64,000 nt of DNA from Caproiciproducens faecalis (GTDB lineage: Bacteria > Bacillota > Clostridia > Oscillospirales > Acutalibacteraceae), in the NCBI RefSeq assembly GCF_019448085.1, contig NZ_JAGFNZ010000002.1, forward strand, positions 186,001 through 250,000, in the 5' to 3' direction. This document shows positions 9,489 through 19,197 of this stretch, one piece after another. The notes beneath the pieces are model-generated. The model did not search any database and was not told where the DNA came from. It worked only from the letters and a program-made list of their open reading frames with translations. Numbering within the stretch: the first letter of the stretch is position 1; each line of letters begins with the position of its first letter. Position numbers and translations under genes: made by a program.

Positions 9489-10190
9489 TTAGTTATCTAA
9501 GATCTCACCGTCGGTAGCAATGGTAACAACGTGCCACGGAATCATTTGACCGGATTTCTGCAGGGCTGTTTTCACATGGTTGACGATTCCTCCGCAGCAG
9601 GGCACTTCCATACGCACAACGGTAATGCTTTGAATGTCGTTGAGGTTTAAAATATCCAGAATTTTTTCACTGTAATCTATGTTGTCCAATTTTGGGCAGC
9701 CAATTAACGTAATTTTATTTTTCATAAACTGATGAATATTCGCACAGGCATACGCCGTGCAGTCCGCGCAGATAACTATGTGCGCGTTTTGGAGGTACGG
9801 CGCGTTGGGCGCGACCAGCTTCAGCTGAACCGGCCATTGGCGCAGCTCCGACCGTGCGGCTGCCGGGGCGGCAGGCTGAACCGCAGCAGGTGCGCGGTCA
9901 AATGTTTTCATACGCATGGAAGGGCATCCTCCGAAATGGGGCTGCTGTGTATTCTGTTTCATTTTTTCATCGACCAGCTCCTGATCGTACTCCTCGGCCT
10001 CGCGCTCAATGATCTGAATTGCTCCGGTCGGGCACTCCGGCAAACAGTTGCCGAGTCCGTCACAGTAACTGTCACTAACGAGTGTTGCCTTTCCGTTAAT
10101 CAGCTGCAGGGCGCCTTCCTGACAGGCGCTGACGCACAGACCGCAGCCATTGCATTTATCTGAATCGATATGAACTATATTTCTTTTCAT
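9489..10190 (-). CDS. Hcp-associated 4Fe-4S protein with C-terminal cysteine-rich domain
   Basis: 233 aa. The N-terminal 65 residues form a two-cluster ferredoxin: CNGCGLCVSACQEGA, and a second motif starting CDGLGNCLPECPTGA. After a Pro/Ala-rich linker, the C-terminal half has conserved cysteines in ICADCTAYACANIHQF, LIGCPKLDN and EVPCCGGI. This architecture is typical of ferredoxins placed directly before hcp in clostridia and presumably donates electrons to Hcp. A -10-like TATACT lies about 25 bases upstream, but I found no good -35 box. A regulator site such as an NO- or Crp/Fnr-type box cannot be assigned. Confidence 0.88.
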   Translation of the reverse strand: MKRNIVHIDSDKCNGCGLCVSACQEGALQLINGKATLVSDSYCDGLGNCLPECPTGAIQIIEREAEEYDQELVDEKMKQNTQQPHFGGCPSMRMKTFDRAPAAVQPAAPAAARSELRQWPVQLKLVAPNAPYLQNAHIVICADCTAYACANIHQFMKNKITLIGCPKLDNIDYSEKILDILNLNDIQSITVVRMEVPCCGGIVNHVKTALQKSGQMIPWHVVTIATDGEILDN

Positions 10191-10293
10191 TCATCGTTCC
10201 TCCGTTTGATTTGTTGACATCAGTATAGCATCTCTTTTCTGTTAATACGGTATCCGAGGCTACAAACATTTATTTTTCTAAAAATTTTTATAC

Positions 10294-10327
10294 AAAAAAA
10301 ATCGCCTGACCGAAGCCAGACGATTTT
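10294..10327 (-). terminator. Rho-independent terminator of the iron-containing alcohol dehydrogenase
   Basis: On the minus strand an imperfect stem ATCGTCTGGC/GTCAGGCGAT with a TTCG tetraloop is followed by eight T residues, 30 bases past the stop codon. Confidence 0.8.
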
Positions 10328-10356
10328 TTCTAAAGATTAGGCTGGGAAGGGAAAAA

Positions 10357-11526
10357 TCAGAACGTAACGTCCTGACCGTAGTAAGCGCAGGTGAGAACCT
10401 TGAGCATGTTTTCCGCGTCGGTCGCTCTCGGATTGGAACCGGTGCAGGGGTCGCCGACGGCATTCACCGCAATTTCTTTGCAGTGGGCGTTGAAGTCCTC
10501 TTCGCTGACACCGTTTTCCTGATAGGTCGGAGCAATACTGAGCTTTTTATTCAGCTCACGGACAGCATCCACTAGAGAATTGGTCAGCTGCTTGTCCGTA
10601 GCGCCCGGCAGGCCGACTTCCCTGGCGATCTGCGCGTATCTTTCCATGCAGACTCTGGAGTTGTACTGGATGACGTTCGGCAGCAGGATGGCGTTGCAGC
10701 AGCCGTGAGGAATATGGAACACCGCGCCGGTTTTATGGGCAAGGCTGTGCGCAATGCCCAGCAGCGCGTTGGAAAACGCCATACCGGCAAGGCACTGGGC
10801 AATATGCATCTTGCCGCGTGCTTCGGCGTCGCCGTTGTAGGAATCAAGGATGCTGTCGAAGATGCTGGAAATGGCTTTGAGTGCAAGCGCGTCGGAAAAG
10901 TCCGAACGGGCGGAGGCAACATACGCTTCAATCGCATGGGTCAGGGCATCCATCCCGGTATGGGCGGTCAGGGTTTTCGGCATGGTCATTGGAATATCGG
11001 AATCCAGAACAGCAATGTCCGGAGTGATTTCAAAGTCAGCCAGAGGATATTTGATATCTGTGGAATAGTCCGTGATGACGGAGAATGCCGTTACTTCGGA
11101 AGCAGTTCCGCTCGTGGAGGGAATACCGACAAAGATGGCTTTCTTTCTGAGCTTCGGCATAGTAAACGGATTCTTAATATCTTCAAAGGTCTTTTCAGGG
11201 TACTCGTAGAACACCCACATTGCCTTTGCAGCGTCCATGGGGGAACCGCCGCCGATGGCAACAATGACGTCAGGTTCAAATTCACGCATCGCTTTGGCTC
11301 CGTCGTACACTCTTTCAATGGACGGATCCGGCTCAACGCCGTCATAAATAAAGGTCTGCAGTCCGGCTTCTTTCAAAACATCGTCCAGCTTCTGCAGAAA
11401 ACCGGTTTTCCTCATGGAATGGCCGCCGGTAACGATGAAAGCTTTCTGATAACCCTTCAGGTTTTTCAGTTCGCTGATTGCATCGGGTCCAAAATAGATA
11501 TCCCTTGGTAAAGTAAATCGAGCCAT
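10357..11526 (-). CDS. Iron-containing (type III) alcohol dehydrogenase
   Basis: NAD(P)H-dependent Fe-ADH of 389 aa, interconverting aldehydes and alcohols at the end of fermentation. The nucleotide-binding GGGSPMDAAK is at about residue 97. The iron ligands fall in the expected places: D in VLDSDIPMTMP, then H in HTGMDALTHAIEAY, GIAHSLAHKTGA and HIPHGCCNA. The closest family is butanol/ethanol/1,3-propanediol dehydrogenase, so the exact substrate is unclear. The start ATG has AGGAGGA 7 bases upstream. A good promoter (11593-11621) and a Rex-like site between it and the start suggest induction when NADH/NAD+ is high. Single-gene unit. Confidence 0.93.
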   Translation of the reverse strand: MARFTLPRDIYFGPDAISELKNLKGYQKAFIVTGGHSMRKTGFLQKLDDVLKEAGLQTFIYDGVEPDPSIERVYDGAKAMREFEPDVIVAIGGGSPMDAAKAMWVFYEYPEKTFEDIKNPFTMPKLRKKAIFVGIPSTSGTASEVTAFSVITDYSTDIKYPLADFEITPDIAVLDSDIPMTMPKTLTAHTGMDALTHAIEAYVASARSDFSDALALKAISSIFDSILDSYNGDAEARGKMHIAQCLAGMAFSNALLGIAHSLAHKTGAVFHIPHGCCNAILLPNVIQYNSRVCMERYAQIAREVGLPGATDKQLTNSLVDAVRELNKKLSIAPTYQENGVSEEDFNAHCKEIAVNAVGDPCTGSNPRATDAENMLKVLTCAYYGQDVTF

Positions 11527-11558
11527 TGCGTATTCCTCCTAAATTTTTAATTGCTTAA

Positions 11559-11576
11559 TTGTTAAATTAATAACAA
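11559..11576. promoter_or_regulatory. Rex-like operator in the alcohol dehydrogenase leader
   Basis: TTGTTAA, 4 bases, ATAACAA: 13 of 14 arm positions match the clostridial Rex consensus TTGTTAAnnnnTTAACAA. It lies about 10 bases downstream of the predicted transcription start and 33 bases before the ATG. Confidence 0.8.
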
Positions 11577-11592
11577 TCTTTGTTCGTTTATT

Positions 11593-11621
11593 ATCATACC
11601 ATGTCATCTCGTCCTTTTCAA
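11593..11621 (-). promoter_or_regulatory. Sigma-A promoter of the iron-containing alcohol dehydrogenase
   Basis: Minus-strand TTGAAA, 17-base spacer, TATGAT. The predicted start near 11586 puts the Rex-like site inside the 5' leader, where it would block early elongation. Confidence 0.75.
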
Positions 11622-11905
11622 GGGCTTTTGGCAATTTTAAATAACAATTTCTAAATGAACAGACCTGTTAGGTTTCCTGTCTGAGAAGGATCTGACAAAT
11701 CATCATTCTCTTAATTAATTGAATGATGATAGTATTATTTTTTTTATTATGTTTATGTGTTTATAAAAGAGGGAACTTCACCCGGTAAAATTTTAAACCG
11801 GAACTAATTTTGCGGCTTTCCTTCTTCCGCAGAGCAGCTGTTAAAATCAGTTTGAATGACTAATTCCGGAAAATGCGGAAACAATACTGATATTTCTTTC
11901 TTGAA

Positions 11906-11957
11906 TTCAAGATTGTTAAATTTTAGACTATAATAAATATCGTTAGCAATTTAACAA
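11906..11957 (+). promoter_or_regulatory. Promoter with two Rex-like half or full sites before the glycerol dehydrogenase
   Basis: A -10 TATAAT (11929-11934) has a weak -35 TTCAAG 17 bases upstream. TTGTTAA at 11913-11919 lies in the spacer with a degenerate second arm. A fuller site, TCGTTAG, 4 bases, TTAACAA, sits at 11940-11957 across the predicted start. The gene-free stretch 11527-12044 (518 bases) otherwise holds AT-rich sequence and a 5'-leader inverted repeat (AGAGAAAT at about 11961 with ATTTCTCT at about 11992). I see no small gene or known riboswitch in it. Confidence 0.6.
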
Positions 11958-12044
11958 TTTAGAGAAATACACGGATTATTGATGCCTTGAAATTTCTCTG
12001 CATTGTTGATTTTTTAAATGATATGATAACGGAGAGATGAAACG

Positions 12045-13136
12045 ATGCTGAAACTGATGAGAGCCCCTTCCAAATATGTACAGGGAAAAGACGCGCTGCT
12101 GGAACTGTACGATCATGTAAACGACCTTGGCAAATCCTTTTTATTTATCTGCAGTAAGAGCGGATTTAAGGCCGCAAAGCCCAAGATTGAAAAAAGCTTT
12201 GACGGCAAAGATGCAAAAATCATGTTTGAAGTGTTCGGAGGAATCAGTTCCACCGGAGAAATCGCAAAAATGCAGAAAATCGCAAAAGACAACCATATTG
12301 ACGTCATCTGCGCAATCGGCGGCGGCAGCGCGATCGACACGGCAAAAGCAACCGCGTACTACGAGAAGCTTCCGGTTGTGATTATTCCCACCGTCTGCGC
12401 AACGGACGCGCCCTGCACGGGCCTGTCGGTTATTTACCATGACGACGGAACCTTCTCCAATTATATTTTTTACCCCAAAAATCCGGACGCTGTCATTGTG
12501 GATTCCTCAATCATCGTAAACGCACCCGTGCGTTTTCTGACCGCCGGCATGGGCGACGCCCTCGGCACCTACTTTGAAGCCAGAATGTGCCTGAAAACCA
12601 ATTCCCCCAGCCTTGAGAACGGGGGCATTACAAAATCGGCAATGGCGCTTTGCGAGCTTTGCTACGACACCCTTCTGGAAAACGGTTACAAGGCAAAGAA
12701 AGCGGCCGAGCAGAAAGTCCTCACCCCGGCTGTGGAAGCAATCATTGAAGCGAACACCTACCTTAGCGGCGTAGGCGCGGACAACGGCGGGCTTGCGACA
12801 TCCCACTCGGTTTACAACGGCTTTACCGCGCTGGAGGAATGTGAAAAGACCATGCACGGCGAACTGGTCGCCTTTGGCACCCTTGCCCAGCTGGTTCTGG
12901 AAAACGCCCCCATGGAGGAAGTTGAGGAAGTCATGGACTTCTGCGTGTCCGTCGGGCTGCCCGTCACACTGGCGGAAGTCGGCGTAACCGATAAGACAAG
13001 GGTGATGACCGCAGCGGAAAAAGCCTGCGCGCCCGGCGAATCCATTCACAATATGCTTGGCGACGTCACACCGGAACAGCTTTATCACGCCATCCTCGCG
13101 GCGGACGCAATCGGTATGGAATACCTCGGAAAATAA
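12045..13136 (+). CDS. gldA: Glycerol dehydrogenase-like enzyme (GldA family)
   Basis: 363 aa, the usual GldA length. NAD+-dependent oxidation of glycerol to dihydroxyacetone, or reduction of a related hydroxyketone or aldehyde. The nucleotide-binding loop is CAIGGGSAIDTAKA (about 89-101). Metal ligands are D in GMGDALGTYFEA, H in TSHSVYNG and H in MHGELVAFG, as in GldA rather than the Fe-ADHs. ATG at 12045 has a GGAGAG box 7 bases upstream. It is monocistronic, preceded by a promoter with Rex-like boxes and followed by a strong terminator. The Rex sites suggest it works reductively during fermentation. The family also contains hydroxyacetone- and 1,2-propanediol-active enzymes, so the substrate is uncertain. 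Confidence 0.9.
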   Translation: MLKLMRAPSKYVQGKDALLELYDHVNDLGKSFLFICSKSGFKAAKPKIEKSFDGKDAKIMFEVFGGISSTGEIAKMQKIAKDNHIDVICAIGGGSAIDTAKATAYYEKLPVVIIPTVCATDAPCTGLSVIYHDDGTFSNYIFYPKNPDAVIVDSSIIVNAPVRFLTAGMGDALGTYFEARMCLKTNSPSLENGGITKSAMALCELCYDTLLENGYKAKKAAEQKVLTPAVEAIIEANTYLSGVGADNGGLATSHSVYNGFTALEECEKTMHGELVAFGTLAQLVLENAPMEEVEEVMDFCVSVGLPVTLAEVGVTDKTRVMTAAEKACAPGESIHNMLGDVTPEQLYHAILAADAIGMEYLGK

Positions 13137-13153
13137 ATCACTGTATACGCAAA

Positions 13154-13181
13154 AACCGGGCTGCTAAAAAGCAGCCCGGTT
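13154..13181. terminator. Bidirectional terminator between gldA and the dpp operon
   Basis: Perfect 11-base arms (AACCGGGCTGC and GCAGCCCGGTT) with a 6-base loop and T/A runs on both sides. It ends gldA on the plus strand and the dpp operon on the minus strand. Confidence 0.9.
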
Positions 13182-13199
13182 TCTTTATATATTGCATTA

Positions 13200-14174
13200 T
13201 CATGTTTCGTCGTAGAGACGGCAGGACACAAAATGTCCCGGGGACACTTCCCGCAGCTCCGGTATGTACCCGTCGCACGCGTCTGTTTTTTTGAAGCAGC
13301 GCGAGCAGAAACGGCAGCCCTCCGGGGGATTGATCGGGCTTGGCACATCGCCGGTCAGGATAATGCGCTGTTTGGATTTTGTCGGGCCAATAAATGGAAT
13401 CGCAGAAAGCAGAGCCTGTGTGTAAGGATGGAGCGGGTTGGAATACAATTCCTTTTTAGGCGCAATTTCCACCAGTTTTCCCAAATACATAACGCCCACA
13501 CGATCGCTGATGTGTTTCACCACGTTCAGACCGTGCGCAATAAACAGATAAGTCAGGCCGAATTCTTCCTTCAGTTCATCCAGAAGGTTCAGCACCTGTG
13601 CCTGAATCGAAACGTCCAGCGCGGAAACCGGCTCATCGCAGACAATCAGTTTTGGCTGTACGGCGAGCGCGCGGGCAATTCCGACACGCTGGCGCTGTCC
13701 GCCGGAAAACTCATGCGGGTAGCGGTTTCTCTGATGATTGGCCAGTCCGACACAGTTTAAAAGATAAGTGACCCTTTTTTCAATCTCATTGCTGGGAAGC
13801 AGCTTGTTGATTTTAATCGGCTCCGCAATGATATCACCAACGGTCATTCTCGGATTCAGTGAAGCGTAGGGATCCTGGAAAATCAGCTGAATATCCTTAC
13901 AAAACCCACGCCGCTTTTCTTCGGACAGTTTCGTCAGGTCGGTACCCTCAAAAACGATCTCTCCGCGCGTGGGGGTGTAAAGATTCACCAGCATTTTTCC
14001 GATGGTGGTTTTTCCGCAGCCGGATTCACCGACAAGACCGAATGCTTCCCCCTTGTGAATAGAAAACGATACGTCGTCCACCGCTTTTAGAACGCTGGTC
14101 GGACGGCCGAAAAAGTCACTTTCCAGGTTGAAATATTTCGCAAGATTCTTGACCTCTACCAATACTTCACTCAT
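13200..14174 (-). CDS. dppF: Oligopeptide/dipeptide ABC transporter ATPase (DppF/OppF)
   Basis: Second ATPase of the peptide importer, 324 aa from the ATG at 14174. The earlier in-frame start would lie inside the upstream ATPase gene. Walker A is GESGCGKTT, the signature is FSGGQRQR, Walker B is KLIVCDEPVSALD and the H-loop is FIAHGLN. The C-terminal oligo_HPY region has the four-cysteine motif CRFCSRCFKKTDAC, which in DppD/F-type proteins binds an Fe-S cluster. It overlaps dppD by 8 bases and is the last gene of the five-gene operon. Confidence 0.93.
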   Translation of the reverse strand: MSEVLVEVKNLAKYFNLESDFFGRPTSVLKAVDDVSFSIHKGEAFGLVGESGCGKTTIGKMLVNLYTPTRGEIVFEGTDLTKLSEEKRRGFCKDIQLIFQDPYASLNPRMTVGDIIAEPIKINKLLPSNEIEKRVTYLLNCVGLANHQRNRYPHEFSGGQRQRVGIARALAVQPKLIVCDEPVSALDVSIQAQVLNLLDELKEEFGLTYLFIAHGLNVVKHISDRVGVMYLGKLVEIAPKKELYSNPLHPYTQALLSAIPFIGPTKSKQRIILTGDVPSPINPPEGCRFCSRCFKKTDACDGYIPELREVSPGHFVSCRLYDET

Positions 14175-15153
14175 GCTTTTCCGCCTCCTCTGGTTCATTT
14201 TCGTAAAGGAAGCAGCGTACCTTGTGACCGTTCCTTTCAATCAGCTCCGGCATTTCCCTGCGGCAGCGATCCATGCACTTATCACAGCGGTCGGAGAAAG
14301 CGCAGCCGGTCGGCATTTTCAGCGGGTTCGGCACCATGCCCTTAATCATATAGAGCGGCTCTTCGCTCTCATCCTCCAGCCGGGGAATGGAACGGAGAAG
14401 GCCGAGCGTATAGGGATGCATCGTCTCTTCAAACAGAGTTCTTACATCCGCTTCCTCTACAATTTTACCGCAGTACATGACGATGACACGGTCGGCCGCT
14501 TCCGACACGACGCCAAGGTCATGAGTGATGAGCAGAACGGCCATGTTGAATTTTTCACGCATATGGTAAAGAAGATCCAGAATCTGAGCCTGAATCGTCA
14601 CATCCAGCGCGGTGGTGGGTTCGTCCGCAATCAGCAGCTCCGGACGGCACGAAAGCGCCATCGCGGTCATCACTCTCTGGCGCATACCGCCGCTCATCTG
14701 GTGCGGGTAATCTTTTGCGCGCTCCGCGGGGGAAGGAATGCCGACGATGTCGAGCATATGGACGGCGCGCTCCCAGGCTTCTTTTTTAGAGAGCTTCATA
14801 TGTGTCATAATACTCTCCATGATCTGGTCTTTAATCCGGTATACGGGATTCAGAGAAGTCATCGGCTCCTGAAAGATCATGGAAATCTGGTCTCCGCGGA
14901 TCGCCTGCATCTCCGACTTATTCTTTTTCAGAAGGTCTTCGCCCTTAAACAGGATCTCTCCCCCTGTTACTTCACCGGGTTCCTGTACAAGGCCCATAAC
15001 CGAAAGGGAGGTCACGCTCTTTCCGGAACCGGACTCGCCCACAATTGCCAGGATTTCGCCTTTATTTAATGAGAAGCTGATATCGTCCACGGCTTTGACG
15101 GTGCCATGTTTCAGCTGAAATTCCGTTTTTAAATGGTTTACTTCAAGCAACAT
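14167..15153 (-). CDS. dppD: Oligopeptide/dipeptide ABC transporter ATPase (DppD/OppD)
   Basis: First ATPase of the importer, 328 aa. Walker A is GESGSGKSV, the signature is MSGGMRQR, Walker B is [12 protein letters not shown] and the switch His is in LLITHDLG. The C-terminal oligo_HPY domain has [14 protein letters not shown], a four-Cys cluster motif matching that of its partner. It pairs with DppF to form the ATPase heterodimer on the cytoplasmic face of the DppBC channel. Confidence 0.93.
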   Translation of the reverse strand: MLLEVNHLKTEFQLKHGTVKAVDDISFSLNKGEILAIVGESGSGKSVTSLSVMGLVQEPGEVTGGEILFKGEDLLKKNKSEMQAIRGDQISMIFQEPMTSLNPVYRIKDQIMESIMTHMKLSKKEAWERAVHMLDIVGIPSPAERAKDYPHQMSGGMRQRVMTAMALSCRPELLIADEPTTALDVTIQAQILDLLYHMREKFNMAVLLITHDLGVVSEAADRVIVMYCGKIVEEADVRTLFEETMHPYTLGLLRSIPRLEDESEEPLYMIKGMVPNPLKMPTGCAFSDRCDKCMDRCRREMPELIERNGHKVRCFLYENEPEEAEKHE

Positions 15154-15168
15154 AAAACTTCACCGCCC

Positions 15169-16077
15169 CTAATTCTTTCTAAATTTCGGGTCAAGCGCGT
15201 CGCGCAGACCGTCACCAAGCAGATTAAACGCCAGAACCGTCAGGGTAATGGCAATGCCCGGGAAAATGAGCGTGTAGGGCGCGGTGAAGATAAAGCCCCT
15301 CGCTCTGCCTAACATATCGCCCCACTCAGCCGCCGGCGGCTGCACGCCAAGGCCCAGAAAGCCCAGAGCGGCGGTGTCAAGTACCGCGGTAGAGATACCC
15401 AGTGTTGCCCTGACTACAATGGAGGAAAGCACATTCGGAAGAATATGCTTAAAAATAATGCGGCTGTTTTTGTTTCCGATCACGCGCGCCGCCTGCACAT
15501 AGTCGTTTTCTTTCACGGACAGAATACATCCGCGTACAATACGCGCGTATTCGGGGATGGAAACCAAACCGATGGCGATAACCGCCTTATCGATGCCCTT
15601 GCCCAAAGCCGCCATAAAGGCGATAGCCAGCAAAATAGATGGGATAGCCAGCATCATGTCCATAAAACGCATGATAATGGTATCTGTCTTTCCGCCGCTG
15701 TAACCCGCTATGGAACCCAGCACGACGCCAACCGTAAGGGAAATGGCGACCGCGCTCAGACCGACAGTCAAAGAAATCCGCGTACCGGCAATAATTCTGC
15801 TGAAAATATCACGGCCAAGCTGATCGGTTCCGAACCAGTGCTCGGCGCCCGGCTGCACAAAGCTCTTTGTCATGTCCGAAAAATTCGGATCATACGGCAT
15901 AATCAACGGGCCAAAAATTGCGAGCAGCGCCAAAAAAGTGATAACAACCAAACCGGTAATCGCTGCTTTGTCCTCGCTAAGCGATTCCCACATCTCTTTT
16001 AACTGGGACTCCGGTTTTTCGAGAACGACGGCTGCCTGTGATGATTCTGTAGGCTGCTCTGCTTTCTTCTTTGTCAT
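15169..16077 (-). CDS. dppC: Oligopeptide/dipeptide ABC transporter permease (DppC)
   Basis: 302 aa membrane subunit. A charged N-terminal tail of about 45 residues precedes the first helix (ITGLVVITFLALLAIFGPLI). The periplasmic segment GTDQLGRDIFSRIIAGTRISL is the DppC/OppC hallmark. The EAA coupling motif is in YVQAARVIGNKNSRIIFKHILPN. Six membrane helices are expected. It lies 5 bases after dppB and 15 before dppD. Confidence 0.94.
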   Translation of the reverse strand: MTKKKAEQPTESSQAAVVLEKPESQLKEMWESLSEDKAAITGLVVITFLALLAIFGPLIMPYDPNFSDMTKSFVQPGAEHWFGTDQLGRDIFSRIIAGTRISLTVGLSAVAISLTVGVVLGSIAGYSGGKTDTIIMRFMDMMLAIPSILLAIAFMAALGKGIDKAVIAIGLVSIPEYARIVRGCILSVKENDYVQAARVIGNKNSRIIFKHILPNVLSSIVVRATLGISTAVLDTAALGFLGLGVQPPAAEWGDMLGRARGFIFTAPYTLIFPGIAITLTVLAFNLLGDGLRDALDPKFRKN

Positions 16078-16082
16078 ACAAG

Positions 16083-17099
16083 CTAACCTTCTTTCTTGGA
16101 AAATTTGATGCGTGGATCAATGAATGCGTAAACAACGTCTACGACAAGATTAATCAGTACGAAAATACAGGCAATCAGCAAAACCACACCCTGTACCACC
16201 GGAAAGTCCGATTTCAGGATGCACTCTACCGTATAATTGCCGATACCCGGCCAGGAAAACACCGTTTCCGTAAGAACCGCTCCGCCCAGAAGAGAGCCGA
16301 GTTGCAGGCCGATGACGGTGGTGACGGGGATCATCGCGTTGCGCAGCGCGTGGTGAGTAATCACTTTTCCTTCGGAAACACCCTTTGCCCGTGCCGTGCG
16401 TATGTAATCCTGATTCAGTGTTTCCAGCATGCTGGAACGGGTCATCCTGGTGATAATGGCCATGGAGTACATGCCAAGTGCCAGAGCCGGCAAAATCAGG
16501 TGCCTCAGCGCGTCGACGAAAGCCTCCGTATCCCCAATGGAAAGCGTGTCGTACAGGTAAAAGCCCGACGCCGCCATGGGCTGAAGAAGCGGATCGATTC
16601 TTCCTCCGGAAGGCAGGATATGCCATACCCCCGCAAACAGGATAATGAGCAAAATGCCCAGCCAGAAAATCGGCATGGAAACGCCGACCAGCGCGAGCAC
16701 CATACCCGCATGGTCAAAAAAGGAGTTCTTTTTCACTGCGGAAATCACGCCGATGATGATGCCGAAAAGGGACGCGAAAATGATAGCGGCAATCGCAAGC
16801 TCGATCGTCGCCGGGAAACGAGAAAAAATCTCAGTTGTAACAGGAGTCTTTGTGTAGTATGAGGTTCCCAGGTTGCCGGTGACGGCGCCCTTGATAAAGT
16901 TAAAAAACTGGATGTAAAGCGGGGCGTTCAGACCGTTTGCCGCGCGCCACGCGTTGGCTGCTTCCACCGTCGCGTGCTGCCCCAGAACAATCGGAGCCGG
17001 ATCCGGTGAAAATACCCGCATGATTAAGAACACAATGACAGAAACTCCCAGCAACACGGGAATCAGCATCAATATGCGCTTGACGATATACTTGAACAT
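16083..17099 (-). CDS. dppB: Oligopeptide/dipeptide ABC transporter permease (DppB)
   Basis: 338 aa membrane subunit, with the standard DppB opening YIVKRILMLIPVLLGVSVIVFLIMR and a coupling EAA motif in YIRTARAKGVSEGKVITHHALRNA. The segment GSLLGGAVLTETVFSWPGIG is diagnostic. It follows dppA by 119 bases. That gap holds no clear terminator, so the operon may be read through from the solute-binding protein gene. Confidence 0.94.
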   Translation of the reverse strand: MFKYIVKRILMLIPVLLGVSVIVFLIMRVFSPDPAPIVLGQHATVEAANAWRAANGLNAPLYIQFFNFIKGAVTGNLGTSYYTKTPVTTEIFSRFPATIELAIAAIIFASLFGIIIGVISAVKKNSFFDHAGMVLALVGVSMPIFWLGILLIILFAGVWHILPSGGRIDPLLQPMAASGFYLYDTLSIGDTEAFVDALRHLILPALALGMYSMAIITRMTRSSMLETLNQDYIRTARAKGVSEGKVITHHALRNAMIPVTTVIGLQLGSLLGGAVLTETVFSWPGIGNYTVECILKSDFPVVQGVVLLIACIFVLINLVVDVVYAFIDPRIKFSKKEG

Positions 17100-17218
17100 T
17101 TAAAACAACCTTTCGTTGCATCATAACAAACAAGGATGCCGGAAGTCGTAATGAACAACCTCCGGCAATTCATAGAATCATTTCAAACAGAAATCTGCGT
17201 TTTGTCTATAAACACCAG

Positions 17219-18817
17219 TTAGCCTTTGGAAACACCGGAAAGGAATACAACACCGGTCATGTGGTAGTAGAAATCTTTCACGTTGCTTCTGTAGCCGCAA
17301 AGAGTCTTGCCATGGGAAATCGGGAGCCAAACGGCGTCTTCGGCGGCTTTCTTTTCAAGATCCGTATAAATGTTGTTGCGCTCGTCGCCGGCCTTTGTGG
17401 CAAGTCCCTTGGCGATCAGTGCCTTGAAGTCGGCGTTGTCATAACGGGCAACGTTCATGGTCGGGTCTTTGTCAGCCATCAGATTCATAAAGTTATCCGG
17501 GTCGCCGTTGTCGCCTGTCCAGCCGTAGAAGCAGATGTCGTAATCACCGGCCTTGACCTTCTCTTTGTAGGTAGCCCAGTCATAAGCGTCGATCGTGGCT
17601 TCCACACCCGCGTTGCGCAGGTAGCCCTGAATAGCTTCTGCCAGCGCCTGGCCGTTTGCGGTGTTGTACGGTCTTGGATTGGTGTAGGTAATCATGTGAA
17701 TGGTCTTTACGCCGGCAGCGGCAAGCGCGGACTTGGCAGCCGCCTGGTCAAAGGAAACCTGCTTGATGCTGTCGCTGTATCCGGGCATAAAGCTGGGCAT
17801 AACGGAAGTTGCGGGATCCGCATAGCCCTGATACAGGCTCTTGACGAGCTCAGGAACATTGATTGCCTGAGAAACAGCCGAACGGGCTTTTACATCGGTG
17901 AAAGGAGCCTTGGTGGTGTTGTAAGCCAAGTAGTTGATGTTCATGCCGGGAGCTTCGTAAATCTTGTTTCCCGCGCTTTCAATCTGGCTTACGACTGTTG
18001 CGTCGATTCCGTCGATCATATCGGCTTCACCGTTGCTAAGGGCAACTACTCTTGCGGAGTTGTCTTTAATAAACTTGAAGATTACATTCTTTGTCAGAGC
18101 CTTGGTTCCCCAGTACTCATCGTTGCGTGTCAGAACAACGTTCTGGCCCTTGGTCCAGCTTACAAATTTGTACGGGCCGGTGCCGCAGGGATGCTCATTG
18201 ACGTTGTTGCTGTTGTCCTGCAGGGCTTTGGGGCTGACCATCGGCGCGCCCAGGGACATGGCCAGGTTGTTCAGGAACGGAGTGCAGGCGGCTTTCATGT
18301 TGACTTTTACCGTGTTTGCATCCACAACCTCAACATCTTTGACAGAGCCGAACACAAATCCGGCATAGCCCATGTCTTCCGTTACTTTCGGAGGAATCTG
18401 GCGGTCAATGTTGAATTTAACGGCTTCCGCGTTAAAATCGGTGCCGTCCTGGAACTTTACGCCCTTTTTCAGGTGGAAAGTGTATGTAAGACCGTCGTCG
18501 CTGACATCCCAGGATTCAGCAAGGGAAGGAAGAACCTTTGTGGAGTCTTTGTCGTACTTGAGAAGACCCTCATAGATATTTACCATAATTTTTGCGGATT
18601 CACCGTCATCCACGAGTGCCGGATCCAGACCTCTTGGGTCGGAGCCCTGCGCGTAAATCAGGGTATCCTGTGCTCTGCTTTTGCCGGTATCCGCCGCAGA
18701 TGCCGCGCCGCTCTGTGCCGGTGCGCTGCTCTTGCTGCCGCCCGAGCAAGCCGTCAGGCCAGCGCAGGCAATGACTGCCGCGAGAACCGCAGCCAGCAGT
18801 CTTTTACTCTTTTTCAT
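17219..18817 (-). CDS. dppA: Peptide ABC transporter solute-binding lipoprotein (DppA/OppA family 5)
   Basis: 532 aa extracytoplasmic binding protein. The signal peptide [20 protein letters not shown] is followed by the lipobox LTAC, so the mature protein should be a lipid-anchored Cys-initiated product. A Ser/Ala-rich linker precedes the family 5 fold, recognised from [27 protein letters not shown] and [14 protein letters not shown]. Family members bind di- to oligopeptides, nickel chelates or glycosides. The operon context (DppBCDF) favours short peptides. It is the first gene of the operon, with a leader of about 170 bases. Confidence 0.92.
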   Translation of the reverse strand: MKKSKRLLAAVLAAVIACAGLTACSGGSKSSAPAQSGAASAADTGKSRAQDTLIYAQGSDPRGLDPALVDDGESAKIMVNIYEGLLKYDKDSTKVLPSLAESWDVSDDGLTYTFHLKKGVKFQDGTDFNAEAVKFNIDRQIPPKVTEDMGYAGFVFGSVKDVEVVDANTVKVNMKAACTPFLNNLAMSLGAPMVSPKALQDNSNNVNEHPCGTGPYKFVSWTKGQNVVLTRNDEYWGTKALTKNVIFKFIKDNSARVVALSNGEADMIDGIDATVVSQIESAGNKIYEAPGMNINYLAYNTTKAPFTDVKARSAVSQAINVPELVKSLYQGYADPATSVMPSFMPGYSDSIKQVSFDQAAAKSALAAAGVKTIHMITYTNPRPYNTANGQALAEAIQGYLRNAGVEATIDAYDWATYKEKVKAGDYDICFYGWTGDNGDPDNFMNLMADKDPTMNVARYDNADFKALIAKGLATKAGDERNNIYTDLEKKAAEDAVWLPISHGKTLCGYRSNVKDFYYHMTGVVFLSGVSKG

Positions 18818-18937
18818 CGTTAAAACCTCTCTTCAATCATTCTTTATCCGATTTTTGCTTTAACAGGGTTGCGCTTTTACAGAGTTGCACTGTTATGCTT
18901 TTCTGCCAAAACACTGTAAAGGGGAAAAGCAATAGGA

Positions 18938-19022
18938 TAAAAAGACAGGCGCCTAACCCATTTCCGTCAAGCGCCTTTGCTTTAAACAAATTTATTCTAT
19001 CATTTTATTTGCAAGTTTGCAA
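18938..19022 (-). promoter_or_regulatory. Promoter and attenuator-like leader of the dpp operon
   Basis: Minus-strand -35 TTGCAA (19017-19022), 17 bases, -10 TAGAAT (18994-18999). About 12 bases into the transcript, arms AGGCGC and GCGCCT (18947-18976) can form a hairpin followed by TGTCTTTTT, resembling an early terminator. The rest of 18818-19197 (380 bases) carries no gene. No known riboswitch was recognised. Confidence 0.5.
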
Positions 19023-19197
19023 GAGGAAAGTTGCAGAATAATGCTGATAGTTTGTAGAAATAAGAGGTTCCTATGGGGCATTTGCACAAATTGCCGTAAA
19101 ATATTCCTCTCAGATCGGTTTCGAGGATTTTTTCACAATCAAGCAATCCCGCAATTTTCCTGCATTTTTGGCGGAAAGACGCGGCATTTATTCACAA

